From JAPPLB01 sp965204095 (GTDB lineage Bacteria > Acidobacteriota > Terriglobia > Bryobacterales > UBA6623): a stretch of 64,000 nucleotides of DNA. Of the stretch, positions 41,359 through 50,447 are shown one piece after another (position 1 is the stretch's first letter; the number at the start of each line of letters is the position of its first letter). The DNA is taken from contig OZ241991.1 of assembly GCA_965204095.1 (NCBI GenBank), positions 434,001-498,000 of the forward strand. Reading direction: 5' to 3'. The position numbers and the translations under genes were made by a program. The notes under the pieces were generated by a model. The model saw only the letters and a list, made by a program, of their open reading frames with translations. It did not search any database and was not told the origin of the DNA.

Positions 41359-42078
41359 ATGCCGGACGAGATGTCACATCAAGATGTAAAAGAAACGATC
41401 CGCCTTGCTGCGAAGGATGACTCACTCGCGAATCTTCGCACTGAACTTGCACAATTCACGGCCAAGACATTCTCCGATGCCGGTCAGGAGATGTTCCTAA
41501 TTGGTCATTTTTTAGGCACAGATCACACCAGTAGTGTCTCACCGTTCGGACACCGTAGCGATGAGACGGTCGCGGTGTCGATGTTGCTTCGAATGGCTAC
41601 CCAACTCGTGTCTGGAAGTGCAGAGTTGCTCATAGACGGACGTCCTTATGCGGGGGCAGCCCTAGTTCGACAGATCGTCGAAATCGAATATTTAGCCTGG
41701 GCAATGGCAACGAGAGACGGCGACGGCGAGCGGTGGCTTCGCAGCAACCATCGACAACGCGAGTCATTCTTCAGTCCAGCCAAACTTCGCAAGGCCGCAC
41801 AAGGTACATTCCGGGGAAAAGACTATAGCTACCACTGTGAACTGGGCGGACATCCAACGCCGCATGTGAGTCTACACCTCGATAGCAACCCAGCATTGCC
41901 GCAGCTTTTACTCTCCGACATGCTCGGACATGCCGGTCGCATCTGGGACCATCTAGCTCATTGGGGAAGGGATAGCACAAATGGTGGGCCCATTCTGAAC
42001 CGACACCAACAGATGCTTAAGAGGTTCTCTGAGTGGAAGTCCTTAGATCCTTTAGCCGAGTTGCCGCCACCACCATGA
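41359..42078 (+). CDS. Hypothetical helical protein
   Basis: A 239-residue soluble protein. Helices such as LLRMATQLVSGSAELLIDGR and GAALVRQIVEIEYLAWAMAT resemble uncharacterised proteins of the DUF5677 type, but I am not certain of the match. AGGAGAGG lies shortly before ATG 41359. Its lower GC content (many A/T third positions) sets it apart from the modules and suggests separate acquisition. No further gene is seen up to the IS630 element at 42274. Confidence 0.5.
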   Translation: MPDEMSHQDVKETIRLAAKDDSLANLRTELAQFTAKTFSDAGQEMFLIGHFLGTDHTSSVSPFGHRSDETVAVSMLLRMATQLVSGSAELLIDGRPYAGAALVRQIVEIEYLAWAMATRDGDGERWLRSNHRQRESFFSPAKLRKAAQGTFRGKDYSYHCELGGHPTPHVSLHLDSNPALPQLLLSDMLGHAGRIWDHLAHWGRDSTNGGPILNRHQQMLKRFSEWKSLDPLAELPPPP

Positions 42079-42273
42079 ACCACTTGGAATAGTATGTGAG
42101 CTTAGTGCGCTGGTCGCGAGCTCAAGGTGCACGAGGCCGAGGACCTGACGACATCGAAGCACTGCGGCCTTCTCAACTTCCGCCGCAGGTCCTTGAACTA
42201 TGTCGTCAGCACCTCTATCTGCTCTTAGAAAGCCTCATGCTACACGTCCTGCCGCCGCGTCTCACAACTCCTA

Positions 42274-43369
42274 TTGAGTCCCGCATAATACAGAGTTAAT
42301 CGAAGCAAAGAGAAGACTGTTTCCAGAAGGCCGTGAGCAAGCGTGGTTTGCGTTGCATGCGGCGCAACGCCCGGCGGGCGCGCCGGCTCAGTTCCCCGTA
42401 GTCTTTGGGACAAACGTTCCCCAGTTCGTGCTGCTTCCAGTAGGACCAGATGTATTCCACCGGATTCAGTTCCGGCGCATACGCCGGCAAGTACGCCGTC
42501 ACGATGTGGCCCTCGGAGAGATCGATGAACTCCCGCACCAGGCGGCTGCGGTGGGCCGGAGCCGGTCCCAGACGATCAGCAACGGTTTCTCGATGTGACG
42601 CACGAGCGCTTTGAGAAAGTCGATCACCTCGGCTTGTCGGATCGCACCGGGATCGAGCCGGAAGTAGAAGTTGCGCAACGTCAGTCCGGCCGACACCGAG
42701 AGCTTCTCCCAGTTGAAGTTGAACTGCAGCACGGGCGTCTTCCCGCGAGGCGCCCAACTGCGGCAGCGGTGCGGCTTCTGGCTCAATCCGCTTTCGTCGA
42801 TGAAGAGGAGCGTGCGGCCCTCGATTTGGGCTTTTTTTTAAGGCTGGGCCAAGTCGTGCGCTTCCAGGTGCGGATGGCCTCTTCGTTGCGCTCCCGCGCC
42901 TGGCCGACCGGGCGTTGCGGGCTCCAGCCCAGCCCCCGCAGGATCTTCCAGACGTGCCCTTCGTGGTAGTCGACCCCGAACTCGTCTCTGATCAGGCGAG
43001 CCACCCGCGGACAAGTCCACAGCGGCGTCGGGAAGCCGTGCGCTTCGGGACCTTCCAGCAACAGCGACGCCAGCCGTTCCCGCTGCGAGGCGTCCAACAG
43101 CGGCTTGCGCCCGGCTCGGCCGGCGCGCCGCAATCCAGCGGCGCCCCGACGGCGATACTCACCCACCCAGCGGCTCACACTCTGCTGCGCCGCTTTCACC
43201 TGCCGCGCCGCTGCGGACTGACTCCAGCCTTGCTCCACCACCAGCCGCACGGCCGTCCGCCGCCGCTTCTCCAGAGCCTCAAAATCTCGTCGTACTCCTC
43301 TTGGATTCCCCATGTCTAGTAAGACGAGAAAAAGCCCCCAAAGGTTACTTTATATTTTGCGGGATTCAA
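42274..43369 (-). mobile_element. IS630-family insertion sequence, defective
   Basis: The ends are inverted repeats: TTGAGTCCCGCATAATACAG at 42274 and, on the other strand from 43369, TTGAATCCCGCAAAATATAA. TA dinucleotides flank both ends (42272-42273 and 43370-43371), as expected for TA target duplication. Length 1096 bp. It carries one transposase gene with frameshifts. Confidence 0.85.
42296..43313 (-). pseudogene. IS630 transposase, -1 frameshift site plus a disabling frameshift
   Basis: The first frame (43313-42783) has the helix-turn-helix SAAARQVKAAQQSVSRWVGE and ends after a run of eight A followed by G (A-AAA-AAG, about 42832-42840), a typical -1 slippery site. The -1 frame continues with LLFIDESGLSQKPHRC (first Asp). 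After LLIVWDRLRP another base is missing near 42543, and the rest (HRSRLVREFIDLS, ELNPVEYIWSYWK with the catalytic Glu) is in a third frame. The first shift may be programmed; the second is probably a lesion. Confidence 0.75.
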
Positions 43370-43475
43370 TAGATTGGATTTCGGCTTGTCTCTCACTGTG
43401 TCTTCTTCTGGAGTAATGCCCCTAGCGTCAGAGGCTTGCCCGTATAGAGATTGTTCCTGCGTTGATTCGGGTGCC

Positions 43476-43676
43476 TTACCCCCCATGAACCGATGGCTCA
43501 GCGCACCACTGCTTCCGCAGCAGGTCCAAACCTTCCTCCAGCCCCGGGTCGAGTTGCAGCACGCTCGCGATTCCGGATAGCAGCGAGCAGTCGAGAGACT
43601 TGCGAGTCTCGTCGCGATACACTTCGTTCGCGGGCAGGAACTCGAGGTTCTTCAGTTCGTCGAAGAGCGAGCGGCA
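43476..43676 (-). pseudogene. C-terminal fragment of an unrecognised large protein
   Basis: A frame with no start, bounded upstream by TAG, encodes 66 coherent residues: LFDELKNLEFLPANEVYRDE, then LLSGIASVLQLDPGLEEGLD and LLRKQWCAEPSVHGG. It reads like the end of a larger enzyme, possibly a DNA methyltransferase-like protein, but I cannot name it with certainty. It lies beside the right end of IS630, which may have been involved in the truncation. Confidence 0.35.
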
Positions 43677-43708
43677 CTACTCCAGTTGCTGAGTGGTTCA
43701 TTTCTCTT

Positions 43709-44080
43709 CTAGAGAAGATCATCCACGGTTACGCTGAGCGCACCCGCGATACGCTTCATGGCTTTGACCGAACCGGGCTTCTTCCCGTTCTCGATATCCG
43801 ACAGATAGGAAGCCACGATCCCAGCGGCAGCGGCGAGCTCGGTGGCCTTCATGCCACGATAGTCGCGCCACACGCGCACCGGGTGTTCTCCGTCCGCAAT
43901 GCGCTTCGCCAGTTCAAAAGGCACGAGTTCTTGATCGGGATCTTGTAGAACCCGCTGAATGATGGCAGCATCCATGACATCTTCGTCTACGGCGTCTCGC
44001 AACGCCTCGTATTCGGCGCGTGGGACAACAGCATATTCTTCGCCGCCAAGGGTTATGGTTGGGGGGGTGGGAGTGGTCAT
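43709..44080 (-). CDS. Antitoxin with C-terminal HTH (HigA/RelB-like)
   Basis: A 123-residue protein. Residues 1-60 resemble a Phd-type fold with LGGEEYAVVPRAEYEALRDA, and residues 70-123 form an XRE-type HTH (MKATELAAAAGIVASYLSDI, then ENGKKPGSVKAMKRIAGAL). The order toxin-antitoxin with a 4-nt overlap matches many RelE/HTH modules. It should bind and neutralise the toxin and repress the operon. Confidence 0.75.
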   Translation of the reverse strand: MTTPTPPTITLGGEEYAVVPRAEYEALRDAVDEDVMDAAIIQRVLQDPDQELVPFELAKRIADGEHPVRVWRDYRGMKATELAAAAGIVASYLSDIENGKKPGSVKAMKRIAGALSVTVDDLL

Positions 44081-44361
44081 CGGTATGCTTCTCCACGGGG
44101 CACAATAGCGACAATCGTCATCGTTCTGGCTTCTATGTCGAGAGTGTACAGTACTCGCCAGTCGCCCACCCGGAGCCGGAAGCCATCGATTGCTTTCAGG
44201 GCGACCACATTATGGTTCGGGGCGAAGGGATCTTCCGCAAGGCCATCGATTTTCCCAACAATTGCTCTCTCTACATTGCTGGGCATACCACGGAGGCGAC
44301 GCCTGGCGTCCTTCGTGATCATGACTTTGAACACAAGAATAGTATAGCTATCAGATAACAA
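44077..44361 (-). CDS. RelE/ParE-superfamily toxin
   Basis: A 94-residue protein with the pattern KDARRRLRGMPSNVERAIVG, then HNVVALKAIDGFRLRVGDWR and VLYTLDIEARTMTIVAIVPR, which is standard for RelE-type mRNA interferases and ParE-type gyrase toxins. The true start may be GTG 44334 or ATG 44322, as the domain begins at about residue 11. It precedes the antitoxin gene and overlaps it. Confidence 0.78.
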   Translation of the reverse strand: MLSDSYTILVFKVMITKDARRRLRGMPSNVERAIVGKIDGLAEDPFAPNHNVVALKAIDGFRLRVGDWRVLYTLDIEARTMTIVAIVPRGEAYR

Positions 44362-44542
44362 TAGTTGCTGGCAACTTATCTTCTAAAGAACCAAGTGTCC
44401 ATCCCCGGCCCGGCTCGCAGGTCCGTTCCCGAGAGGAGGAGGGAACGGCATCGAAGGACGTGGGTTTCGCTGTCGCCATAAAATATCCGTCCTCCGGATC
44501 ATTTCGTTGCACAGGGTAAGAGAGCCTAGCGCTACTCCGTCA

Positions 44543-47500
44543 TCAGTGTCCGGAAGCCGATGTCGATGCCCGAGACCCGGCGGCCTTGCCCTTTGGCCTT
44601 TGTTGTCGAATGGCTCGGGTGTAGCCGCAATCAGGAAAATTCGTGCAGCCGAGGAAGCGTCCGTACTTGCCGATTCTGGTCTGCAGCCATCCCTCACAGT
44701 TGGGACAGCTCTCGATGTCCTGACCGCAGTCCCGGCAACGGAAGGCGCCGTCCGTCTTGACGGCCAATCCCGTGCCACATCCCGGACAGGAAGGCTGTAA
44801 GTAGTCGCAATAGGGGTAATTCGAGCAACCGTAGAAGGTGCTTCCGGTCCGTGCGTTTTCGCGTTGTTGGAGGCGGCCGTCAACGCACTTCGGACAGGGC
44901 ACGTCGCTTGCCGGCTGTTGCCCGAAAACGGTGACGTCGTACCTGTTATCGATCAATTCCTTCACAAAGGAAGACGGCGGCCCGCCGTCCGCAACAAGGA
45001 AGACACGCCGCTTGGCTCGGGTGATGGCGACATAGAACAGGCGCCGCTCCTCGGCATTCGGATGCCCTTCGGGCGCCGCCAGAACCAGATCGAGAAGTGG
45101 GTCGTCGGTGATCTCCGAAGGAAATCCATAACTTCCCGTGCACAGCCCCAGCACCACGACGTAATCGGCCTCGAGTCCTTTCGAGCCGTGTACGGTCTTA
45201 TACGAGAGCCGGAGGCCAGGATACCGCCTCGCCAGATCAGACAGGTTCAGAGGCCGGGTATGCCTGTAGCGGCCCAACAACAGTACGGTCGATCTCCCAT
45301 CGTGCTTGTCAGCATCGGCTGCGATCTCGTCGAGAACCTCCTTCAACAGAGACGCATTCTTGCCAGGAAGCCCGACATGCACACTCGGTCCGCTCGCCTT
45401 CCGCGTCGCTCGGACTGTCTTGCGAATCTGCGCGGAGTTGCGAAGGATAAATTCGGTGGCGACCGCCGCGATGCGATCGGAGCACCGAAACGTCGTCTCC
45501 AGGTTGATGCGCTCGCTATCGCCGAAGTGCTTATCGAATTCGCGCATGATGGCGATATCCGATCCGGCGAACCGGAAAATGGCCTGCCAGTCGTCGCCGA
45601 CCGCGAACAACTGCGCCTCCCCAGACTGGTCCAGCAACGCCTTCAGCAGGCTCGCCCTCGCGGGCGAGATGTCCTGGAACTCATCGACCAGGATGTAGCC
45701 GTAGGGGCTGCGGTAACGCCCGGACGTCACATGGTCCGTCGCCTTGCTGATCATGTCGTGGAAGTCGATCTGTCCAAGCCCGGAGAGGGCTTCCTGGTAG
45801 CGCTCGAAGATCAGCTTGAACACGGAAACGAACGCTTCGGCTCGCAAGCGGTCACCAACCGCGGCGGCCCGCCGCGACAACTCCGAAAACGTCAGCCGGG
45901 AGCCCTTGTAATGCTGCAGGAAGGTCGCGACCAGTTGCGTGAACGGATCGATCCGTCCCCGTTCGGTGAGCACAGCGAAAACGTCGTCGGGCGGTATCGG
46001 AGACAGCACGACGCCGTGGGCTTTCAATTTCGCAGCGAGGTTGTCCGTCAACTTGCCGGCTGCCGCTTCATGACTGTAGGTCTCGACAAGGGTGGTCCCG
46101 TGTTTGGCGTGGAGCCACCGTTTCCAGTTCCTTGAGCGCAGATACTCAGCCTGATTGATAAAAGGTGGGGTATCCCCCGTTGCGGAGAGCGCGAAGTGCT
46201 CGATGTAGATTCCGGCATCCGAGAGATAGAAATCGGGCTGGTATTGGCGCTTTTCAGAGGTCGCGGTGTCGTGCTCGTAGGCACGTTCGTACTCGTAGGG
46301 CACGCCGTTGAGATAGAGGAAGTTGGCGATTTCGCATTCCTCGAAGCTCTTGACCTGCTCCCCCTTCAAGGACACGATTTCGTAGCGCCGGATATAGTCC
46401 CAATACTCGCCGTAGGTGCGAAACTCATGCGCGCTCTTGTACGGCACGAATTGATCCTGGAACCATTTCCTCAGAATGCGGGAGTGTTTCGGGTCCTTGA
46501 GCAGCTCAGCCACGATCTGTTTGAGCAGGTCTAGCAGAGCCCGGTTGTCCTCGGCCACCCGGGCCAGTGCCGGGCTCTTTCCCTCGGCGGAGCCGATGAT
46601 CGACATGCCCAAGCTGTGGAAGGTGCGAACGGTGAGGCCTCGAACCGCTGCGGCCCCCAGACGATCGCGAATCCGTTCTGCCATCTCTTTCTGCGCATCT
46701 CTTGCGAAGGCCAGCAGCAGTAACTCCGACGGGCGGCGGTAGCCCCGGCGAAGGAGCCAGCCCGCCTTGGCCACGATCACCGAGGTCTTGCCGCTGCCGG
46801 CGGCGGCCACTACCAGATTGCGGTGTTCGTCGACGACGACAGCTCTTCGTTGCTCGTCGGTGAGCGGCCGTGCCTCGACGCTGTCGAAGAACTCCCGCGA
46901 GCGTTTCAGTTCGTTTGCGAGATAGGTCTGGTTGGCCATGGTGCGAAAGTGGATCGGCTCATGCAGAAAGCTCCGCAACTCCAGCAACATGAGAAGTTCC
47001 GGGGTATTTGAAAGTGTGTCCGGCCAATGACCCGGAAACCCACTCGTCGCCGCTTCCGCGTCTCGCCGAAGGTCCGAAACAATCCGCTGCGTCGTATAGC
47101 AGGGCGGGTCTGCGAGTTGCGCCAGTCGGCCGTGCACGGCGCGAAGCGATCCGTCAGGAATCCGGTGTGGTGCAGAACTGGACGGGGCTGCGAGTTGCGC
47201 CGGACGGCCATGCACGGCTTGAGGCGGACCGGCCTGAGCAGCAAGCGCCCTCCGCCACCAAAAAACCCTGGCTGCTTCCAGCGTTTGGCAGAGTGTCCTG
47301 GCGTCGTCCCGTGACAGCCCCGATATGACCGACTCCCTGTCCGCATAACGTATCTTGACAGCCCGCCAGTTCCACCTACTCCCCAACAGGACCGTCTTGA
47401 TCTCCTCAAGCGGAACTCCAATGGACCGGAACGTAAACGTCAGCGTCAGCGTTTTCTCATTGACTGCCGCAGCCTTGGCGTCTCTCGGGCGAATCATCGC

Positions 47501-47575
47501 GAACAGGATCGCCGCGAAACCGTTTCGTTTGAACGTGAGACGGGGTTCAGCCTTCACAACGGATAAGCGAGCCAT
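44543..47575 (-). CDS. UvrD/helicase IV-like helicase with C-terminal zinc ribbons
   Basis: A 1010-residue superfamily 1 helicase. Walker A AAAGSGKTSVIV at about residue 260, motif II LVDEFQDISPAR at about 628, late motif VHGSKGLEADYVVVLGL at about 800. The C-terminal 110 residues hold several Cys4 ribbons of the topoisomerase I type (CPKC, YGCSNYPYC, CPNC, GRFLGCTNFPDC). The N-terminal 220 residues resemble the helicase IV N-terminal region and contain a tandem 26-residue repeat (AVHGRPAQLA and AVHGRLAQLA). A role in DNA repair or defence is likely. Confidence 0.82.
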   Translation of the reverse strand: MARLSVVKAEPRLTFKRNGFAAILFAMIRPRDAKAAAVNEKTLTLTFTFRSIGVPLEEIKTVLLGSRWNWRAVKIRYADRESVISGLSRDDARTLCQTLEAARVFWWRRALAAQAGPPQAVHGRPAQLAAPSSSAPHRIPDGSLRAVHGRLAQLADPPCYTTQRIVSDLRRDAEAATSGFPGHWPDTLSNTPELLMLLELRSFLHEPIHFRTMANQTYLANELKRSREFFDSVEARPLTDEQRRAVVVDEHRNLVVAAAGSGKTSVIVAKAGWLLRRGYRRPSELLLLAFARDAQKEMAERIRDRLGAAAVRGLTVRTFHSLGMSIIGSAEGKSPALARVAEDNRALLDLLKQIVAELLKDPKHSRILRKWFQDQFVPYKSAHEFRTYGEYWDYIRRYEIVSLKGEQVKSFEECEIANFLYLNGVPYEYERAYEHDTATSEKRQYQPDFYLSDAGIYIEHFALSATGDTPPFINQAEYLRSRNWKRWLHAKHGTTLVETYSHEAAAGKLTDNLAAKLKAHGVVLSPIPPDDVFAVLTERGRIDPFTQLVATFLQHYKGSRLTFSELSRRAAAVGDRLRAEAFVSVFKLIFERYQEALSGLGQIDFHDMISKATDHVTSGRYRSPYGYILVDEFQDISPARASLLKALLDQSGEAQLFAVGDDWQAIFRFAGSDIAIMREFDKHFGDSERINLETTFRCSDRIAAVATEFILRNSAQIRKTVRATRKASGPSVHVGLPGKNASLLKEVLDEIAADADKHDGRSTVLLLGRYRHTRPLNLSDLARRYPGLRLSYKTVHGSKGLEADYVVVLGLCTGSYGFPSEITDDPLLDLVLAAPEGHPNAEERRLFYVAITRAKRRVFLVADGGPPSSFVKELIDNRYDVTVFGQQPASDVPCPKCVDGRLQQRENARTGSTFYGCSNYPYCDYLQPSCPGCGTGLAVKTDGAFRCRDCGQDIESCPNCEGWLQTRIGKYGRFLGCTNFPDCGYTRAIRQQRPKGKAAGSRASTSASGH

Positions 47576-47769
47576 GCGTATTGCGGACGTCAGGTCTTAC
47601 GCGAGAAGACGATAGCTCATGCTTCCCTGCGAAGGTGCCTTTGCGCTGATTGTATTCGGACGCGACCGCACCTGCGCAACGAGCGACCTCTAGCGCAAAG
47701 CGGTTTGCCGAGGCCGGCCTTCGCCGCGATCGCCGCTCCCGAGTCCCTCTTTCGCAGCCCGGCCGCGCG
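47576..47769. other. Spacer between the helicase and module D
   Basis: Nothing recognisable; it separates a divergent pair and should hold the helicase promoter. Confidence 0.35.
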
Positions 47770-47933
47770 CTCCCCGGCTGCGGCTTCGCCGCTGTTTCCG
47801 GAGCTCGCGGCCCCCTTCGAGTTGCCTTTTCTCCCACGCACTTCCAGTACGTTGCCGCGTGGTCTGGACTTGCCAGAATCCCGAATCCATGCAGAATTGA
47901 AATTATGCAGGCTTGCACTCCTGCAGGCTTGCA
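47770..47933 (+). promoter_or_regulatory. Conserved leader, promoter and paired 12-bp repeats of parA, module D
   Basis: GCGGC-TTC-GCCGC hairpin, then TTGCCA 47870-47875 and CAGAAT 47892-47897 (spacing 16), then TGCAGGCTTGCA at 47906-47917 and again at 47922-47933. The linkers between the two repeats differ from module B (CTCC against CGCT), while both repeats are unchanged, which supports selection on the 12-mers. Confidence 0.65.
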
Positions 47934-47951
47934 AGATTCGTGAGAACGCCT

Positions 47952-48605
47952 ATGAAAACCATCGCCATCGTCAGCCAGAAGGGCGGCTCCGGCAAGACCA
48001 CCCTCGCCTTGCACCTGGCGGTCGCTTCCGCCGCCGAAGGCCGTAACACCGCTGTCATCGACCTCGATCCGCAGGCTTCCTCCACCAACTGGTCGGACCG
48101 CCGCACGGCCGAGCTGCCGGTTGTGCTGTCGGCTCATGCGAGCCGGCTGCGGCATGAAATCCAGCACGTCCATGAGATCGGCGGTGAAATGCTCTACGTC
48201 GATACCGCTCCGCATTCCGACAGCGCCGCACTCGAAGCGGCGCGGATTGCCGATCTGGTGCTCATTCCCTGCCGGCCGGCCATCTTGGACCTGGAAGCGA
48301 TCACCAATACCCTTGCCTTCATCCGCACTACCGGGACGCCGGCGCTCGTCATCCTCAATGCCATCGCCCCCACCGGCCAGGACGCCCTGCTCGCCACCGA
48401 AGCCCTTTCCTCGCACGATGTGGAAACCTGCCCGGTCCGGCTGGGCCGCCGCGTCGCTTTCGCTCGCGCCCTGCTCAGCGGCCAGTCCGCTCAGGAGTAC
48501 GAGCCCTTCGGCAAGGCCGCCCTCGAAGTCAGGCGGCTGCACGACTTCATCACTTCAAGATTCGAGGACTTCAATCCTTCAGCCAACGGAGCCCCCCTCT
48601 CATGA
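47952..48605 (+). CDS. parA: ParA-family ATPase, module D
   Basis: A 217-residue ParA/Soj-type ATPase, nearly identical to module B in its first 110 residues, with intact KGGSGKTT and DLDPQASSTNW motifs. ATG 47952 (MKTIAIVSQK) is the start used in B. The stop overlaps the RHH start (ATGA). It belongs to the most complete of the four modules. Confidence 0.9.
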   Translation: MKTIAIVSQKGGSGKTTLALHLAVASAAEGRNTAVIDLDPQASSTNWSDRRTAELPVVLSAHASRLRHEIQHVHEIGGEMLYVDTAPHSDSAALEAARIADLVLIPCRPAILDLEAITNTLAFIRTTGTPALVILNAIAPTGQDALLATEALSSHDVETCPVRLGRRVAFARALLSGQSAQEYEPFGKAALEVRRLHDFITSRFEDFNPSANGAPLS

Positions 48606-48847
48606 CCAACAACCAATTCGCTTCCGCCTTGAAATCCCGCGCTGCGGCGCCGGAACTCCCGCCGCCTGCCCGCTCCCCATCGCCCTCGAAATCGAGCGGC
48701 AAGCGCAAGCACGTCGGCGGGTACTTCGCTCCGCCCGTCGCCAAGCAGCTTCGCTTGCTCGCTTCCGAAGAGGAAACCACCGTGCAGGAGCTACTCACCG
48801 AAGCCCTTACTCTGCTCTTCGCCAAACGCGGCTTGCCGCTGCCTTGA
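48602..48847 (+). CDS. Ribbon-helix-helix partner of ParA, module D
   Basis: An 81-residue protein: a flexible N-terminal part (ELPPPARSPSPSKSSG), basic KRKH, and the RHH region GGYFAPPVAKQLRLLASEEE then TTVQELLTEALTLLFAKRG. It is the probable DNA-binding partner of ParA and a candidate repressor of the module through the paired 12-bp repeats. Confidence 0.76.
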   Translation: MTNNQFASALKSRAAAPELPPPARSPSPSKSSGKRKHVGGYFAPPVAKQLRLLASEEETTVQELLTEALTLLFAKRGLPLP

Positions 48848-48866
48848 GCCCTCGGAGATTCATGCC

Positions 48867-49109
48867 ATGCTCGATGCTTTCCCGCTGGCCTCGGCGATCT
48901 ACGTTCTGTTGCTTACCCTCGGTTTCGTTGCGGCTTGCTGGGCGTACAGTCTGTTTCTTTCCCGCGACCGCCTTGATCGCCGTTTCTCCCGCTGGCCGTT
49001 CCACTGGCTCAGCCTGCTCGATCTGCTCGTCGCGGCTGCCTTCTGCGCCTTCGTTTTTGCTCTCTCGTTCCTGCTCTTTCACGTCCTGGGGGAGCCACTG
49101 CCGCCCTGA
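48867..49109 (+). CDS. Two-TM membrane protein, module D
   Basis: An 80-residue protein and the intact reference for this family in the window. TM1 is about residues 8-30 (LASAIYVLLLTLGFVAACWA), TM2 about 51-73 (LLDLLVAAAFCAFVFALSFL), and the connecting loop is basic (RDRLDRRFSRWPFHW), which would place it in the cytoplasm. It follows the RHH gene by 19 nt, so it is likely in the same operon. Function unknown. Confidence 0.68.
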   Translation: MLDAFPLASAIYVLLLTLGFVAACWAYSLFLSRDRLDRRFSRWPFHWLSLLDLLVAAAFCAFVFALSFLLFHVLGEPLPP

Positions 49110-49129
49110 CATGACACTCCCGACCGGTT

Positions 49130-49138
49130 GTTACAATG
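49130..49138 (+). promoter_or_regulatory. Putative extended -10 promoter of the DUF29 gene, module D
   Basis: TGTTACAATG as in module B. Just downstream is a perfect 14-bp palindrome GGCCTCGCGAGGCC (49141-49154) that is absent from module B and lies at the expected transcription start. Confidence 0.45.
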
Positions 49139-49156
49139 AGGGCCTCGCGAGGCCTC

Positions 49157-49792
49157 ATGTCCACGGCCGCTACAGCGCCCGTCACCCATCAGCAGCGCAG
49201 GGCGTCTGCTCTCTACCGCAGCGACATTCACGCCTGGTCTGTCGAGCAGACCGCGGCCCTTCGACGCCGCGACTTCGCCGCTGTCGATTGGGACCATGTC
49301 ATCGAGGAGATCGACGACTTGGGTAGGCAAGAACGTTTGAAGTGGACTTCGCACTGCTCCAACGTGCTGAGCCACTTCCTGAAAATCCAGCACTTCCGCG
49401 AAGCTCGCCCGGAAACCGTTGCCTTCTGGCTCAAGGAAATTCGCAACCAGCGCAAGCTCATGTTCAAGCAGCTCCGCAGCGCAGCCAGCCTCAAATCCGA
49501 ATGCGCTTCGCTCTACGCCTCAGCCTGGGCCGATGCCCGCACCGATGCCGTCAAGGAGCTTGCCGATCTCGACGTGGAGAACAAGCTGCGTCCGGATTTC
49601 GATTCCGCTTTTTACAGCCGCGACCTCTTCGTTCCCTCCGAATGCCCCTACCGGATGGAGCATGTCACCGGCATCGACCTGCAGAACTTCGACGCCAAGA
49701 GGCATCCTTCCTACTCCGTCTTTCCGCATCAAATCTCGCTTGTCATCTCCGAGAAGCTCGATCGCTCGCGCGGTCCCGATCTCAGCCGTTGA
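49157..49792 (+). CDS. DUF29 family protein, module D
   Basis: A 211-residue protein: LYRSDIHAWSVEQTAALRRR, FAAVDWDHVIEEIDDLGRQE, SHCSNVLSHFLKIQHFREAR, and CPYRMEHVTGIDLQNFD near the end. It matches the module B protein along its whole length with many substitutions, so the two modules are not a recent copy of each other. Start 49157 (MSTAA) is shared. Biochemical role not known. Confidence 0.8.
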   Translation: MSTAATAPVTHQQRRASALYRSDIHAWSVEQTAALRRRDFAAVDWDHVIEEIDDLGRQERLKWTSHCSNVLSHFLKIQHFREARPETVAFWLKEIRNQRKLMFKQLRSAASLKSECASLYASAWADARTDAVKELADLDVENKLRPDFDSAFYSRDLFVPSECPYRMEHVTGIDLQNFDAKRHPSYSVFPHQISLVISEKLDRSRGPDLSR

Positions 49793-50222
49793 TGCGTCCC
49801 TTGTCATTGCCGTTGTGTTCAGCTCGATCCTTTGATCCCCCTCCCCCGGGCAAACGAGGTTACGGTGGTCAGAGACGCTGTTTGCCATCCCCGCGCAGCT
49901 CCGGTGGCCGTTCACAATGGCGGGCAAGACCGGGCGGGTTCTCAAGCTCTCATCGCGGCGCACGTGAGCCATCATCGGCCTTGTCGGGTTCATGCCCGCT
50001 TGGCTTGGCAAGCCGTGCCTCGCGGTCCGGCGTGCGCTCGAGCTGCCGCGATTGATCGCATACTCATGTCAGAGCAAGTGGATCCGGATACGGATTCCTT
50101 TGCTCTGCCGAGTCAGCGGAATCGGCGGCTCTGCCGCCTCACCATGACCGTCGGCGAGAAGTGGTGATGAACCTGGATTAGCCGGCGCCGTCCGCGTTCC
50201 CCTTGCCGCCGCAACCCCTCGC
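49793..50222. repeat. Spacer repeat of module D
   Basis: No gene. From 49848 (GGGCAAACGAGG) to about 49995 it matches module B, and from 49915 to 50215 it matches module A, including GGCGGGCAAGACCGGGCGG, GAGCCATCATCGGCC, GTGGATCCGGATACGGAT and AATCGGCGGCTCTGCCGCC. It is thus the complete version of the spacer from which the B copy was cut. Confidence 0.5.
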
Positions 50223-50301
50223 GGAGGCCGCTGACGCTTCCTCCGTTACGTCGCGGCCAGGCCGCGCCGTAACCGCTTCCATAAGCCGGCCAGCGCCGGC
50301 T
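50223..50301 (+). ncRNA. Candidate structured element: three consecutive stem-loops, module D copy
   Basis: GGAGG/CCTCC (50223-50244), GTTACG...CGTAAC with the CGCGGCC/GGCCGCG core (50245-50273), and AGCCGGC-CAGC-GCCGGCT (50284-50301). All three stems pair without mismatch, except for one T/C opposition in the second. The order and spacing match 2599-2679. Confidence 0.45.
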
Positions 50302-50447
50302 GATCCCCACACGGCGATGTGAGAGAAGCCCCGCCGCTGGCGGTCCCGCGGCCGAGTAGTCGCCGGCGTGCGGAGAGGCGTGCGCCAGGTCTAAGCGCTC
50401 TGGCCCGCATTCTGCGCGTCAAATCAGCCGCAGGATCTCCGCCCGCC

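Noticed and set aside
44864..46135. 423-residue plus-strand frame inside the helicase gene
   Set aside because: It is antisense to well-supported helicase motifs and has no recognisable domain.
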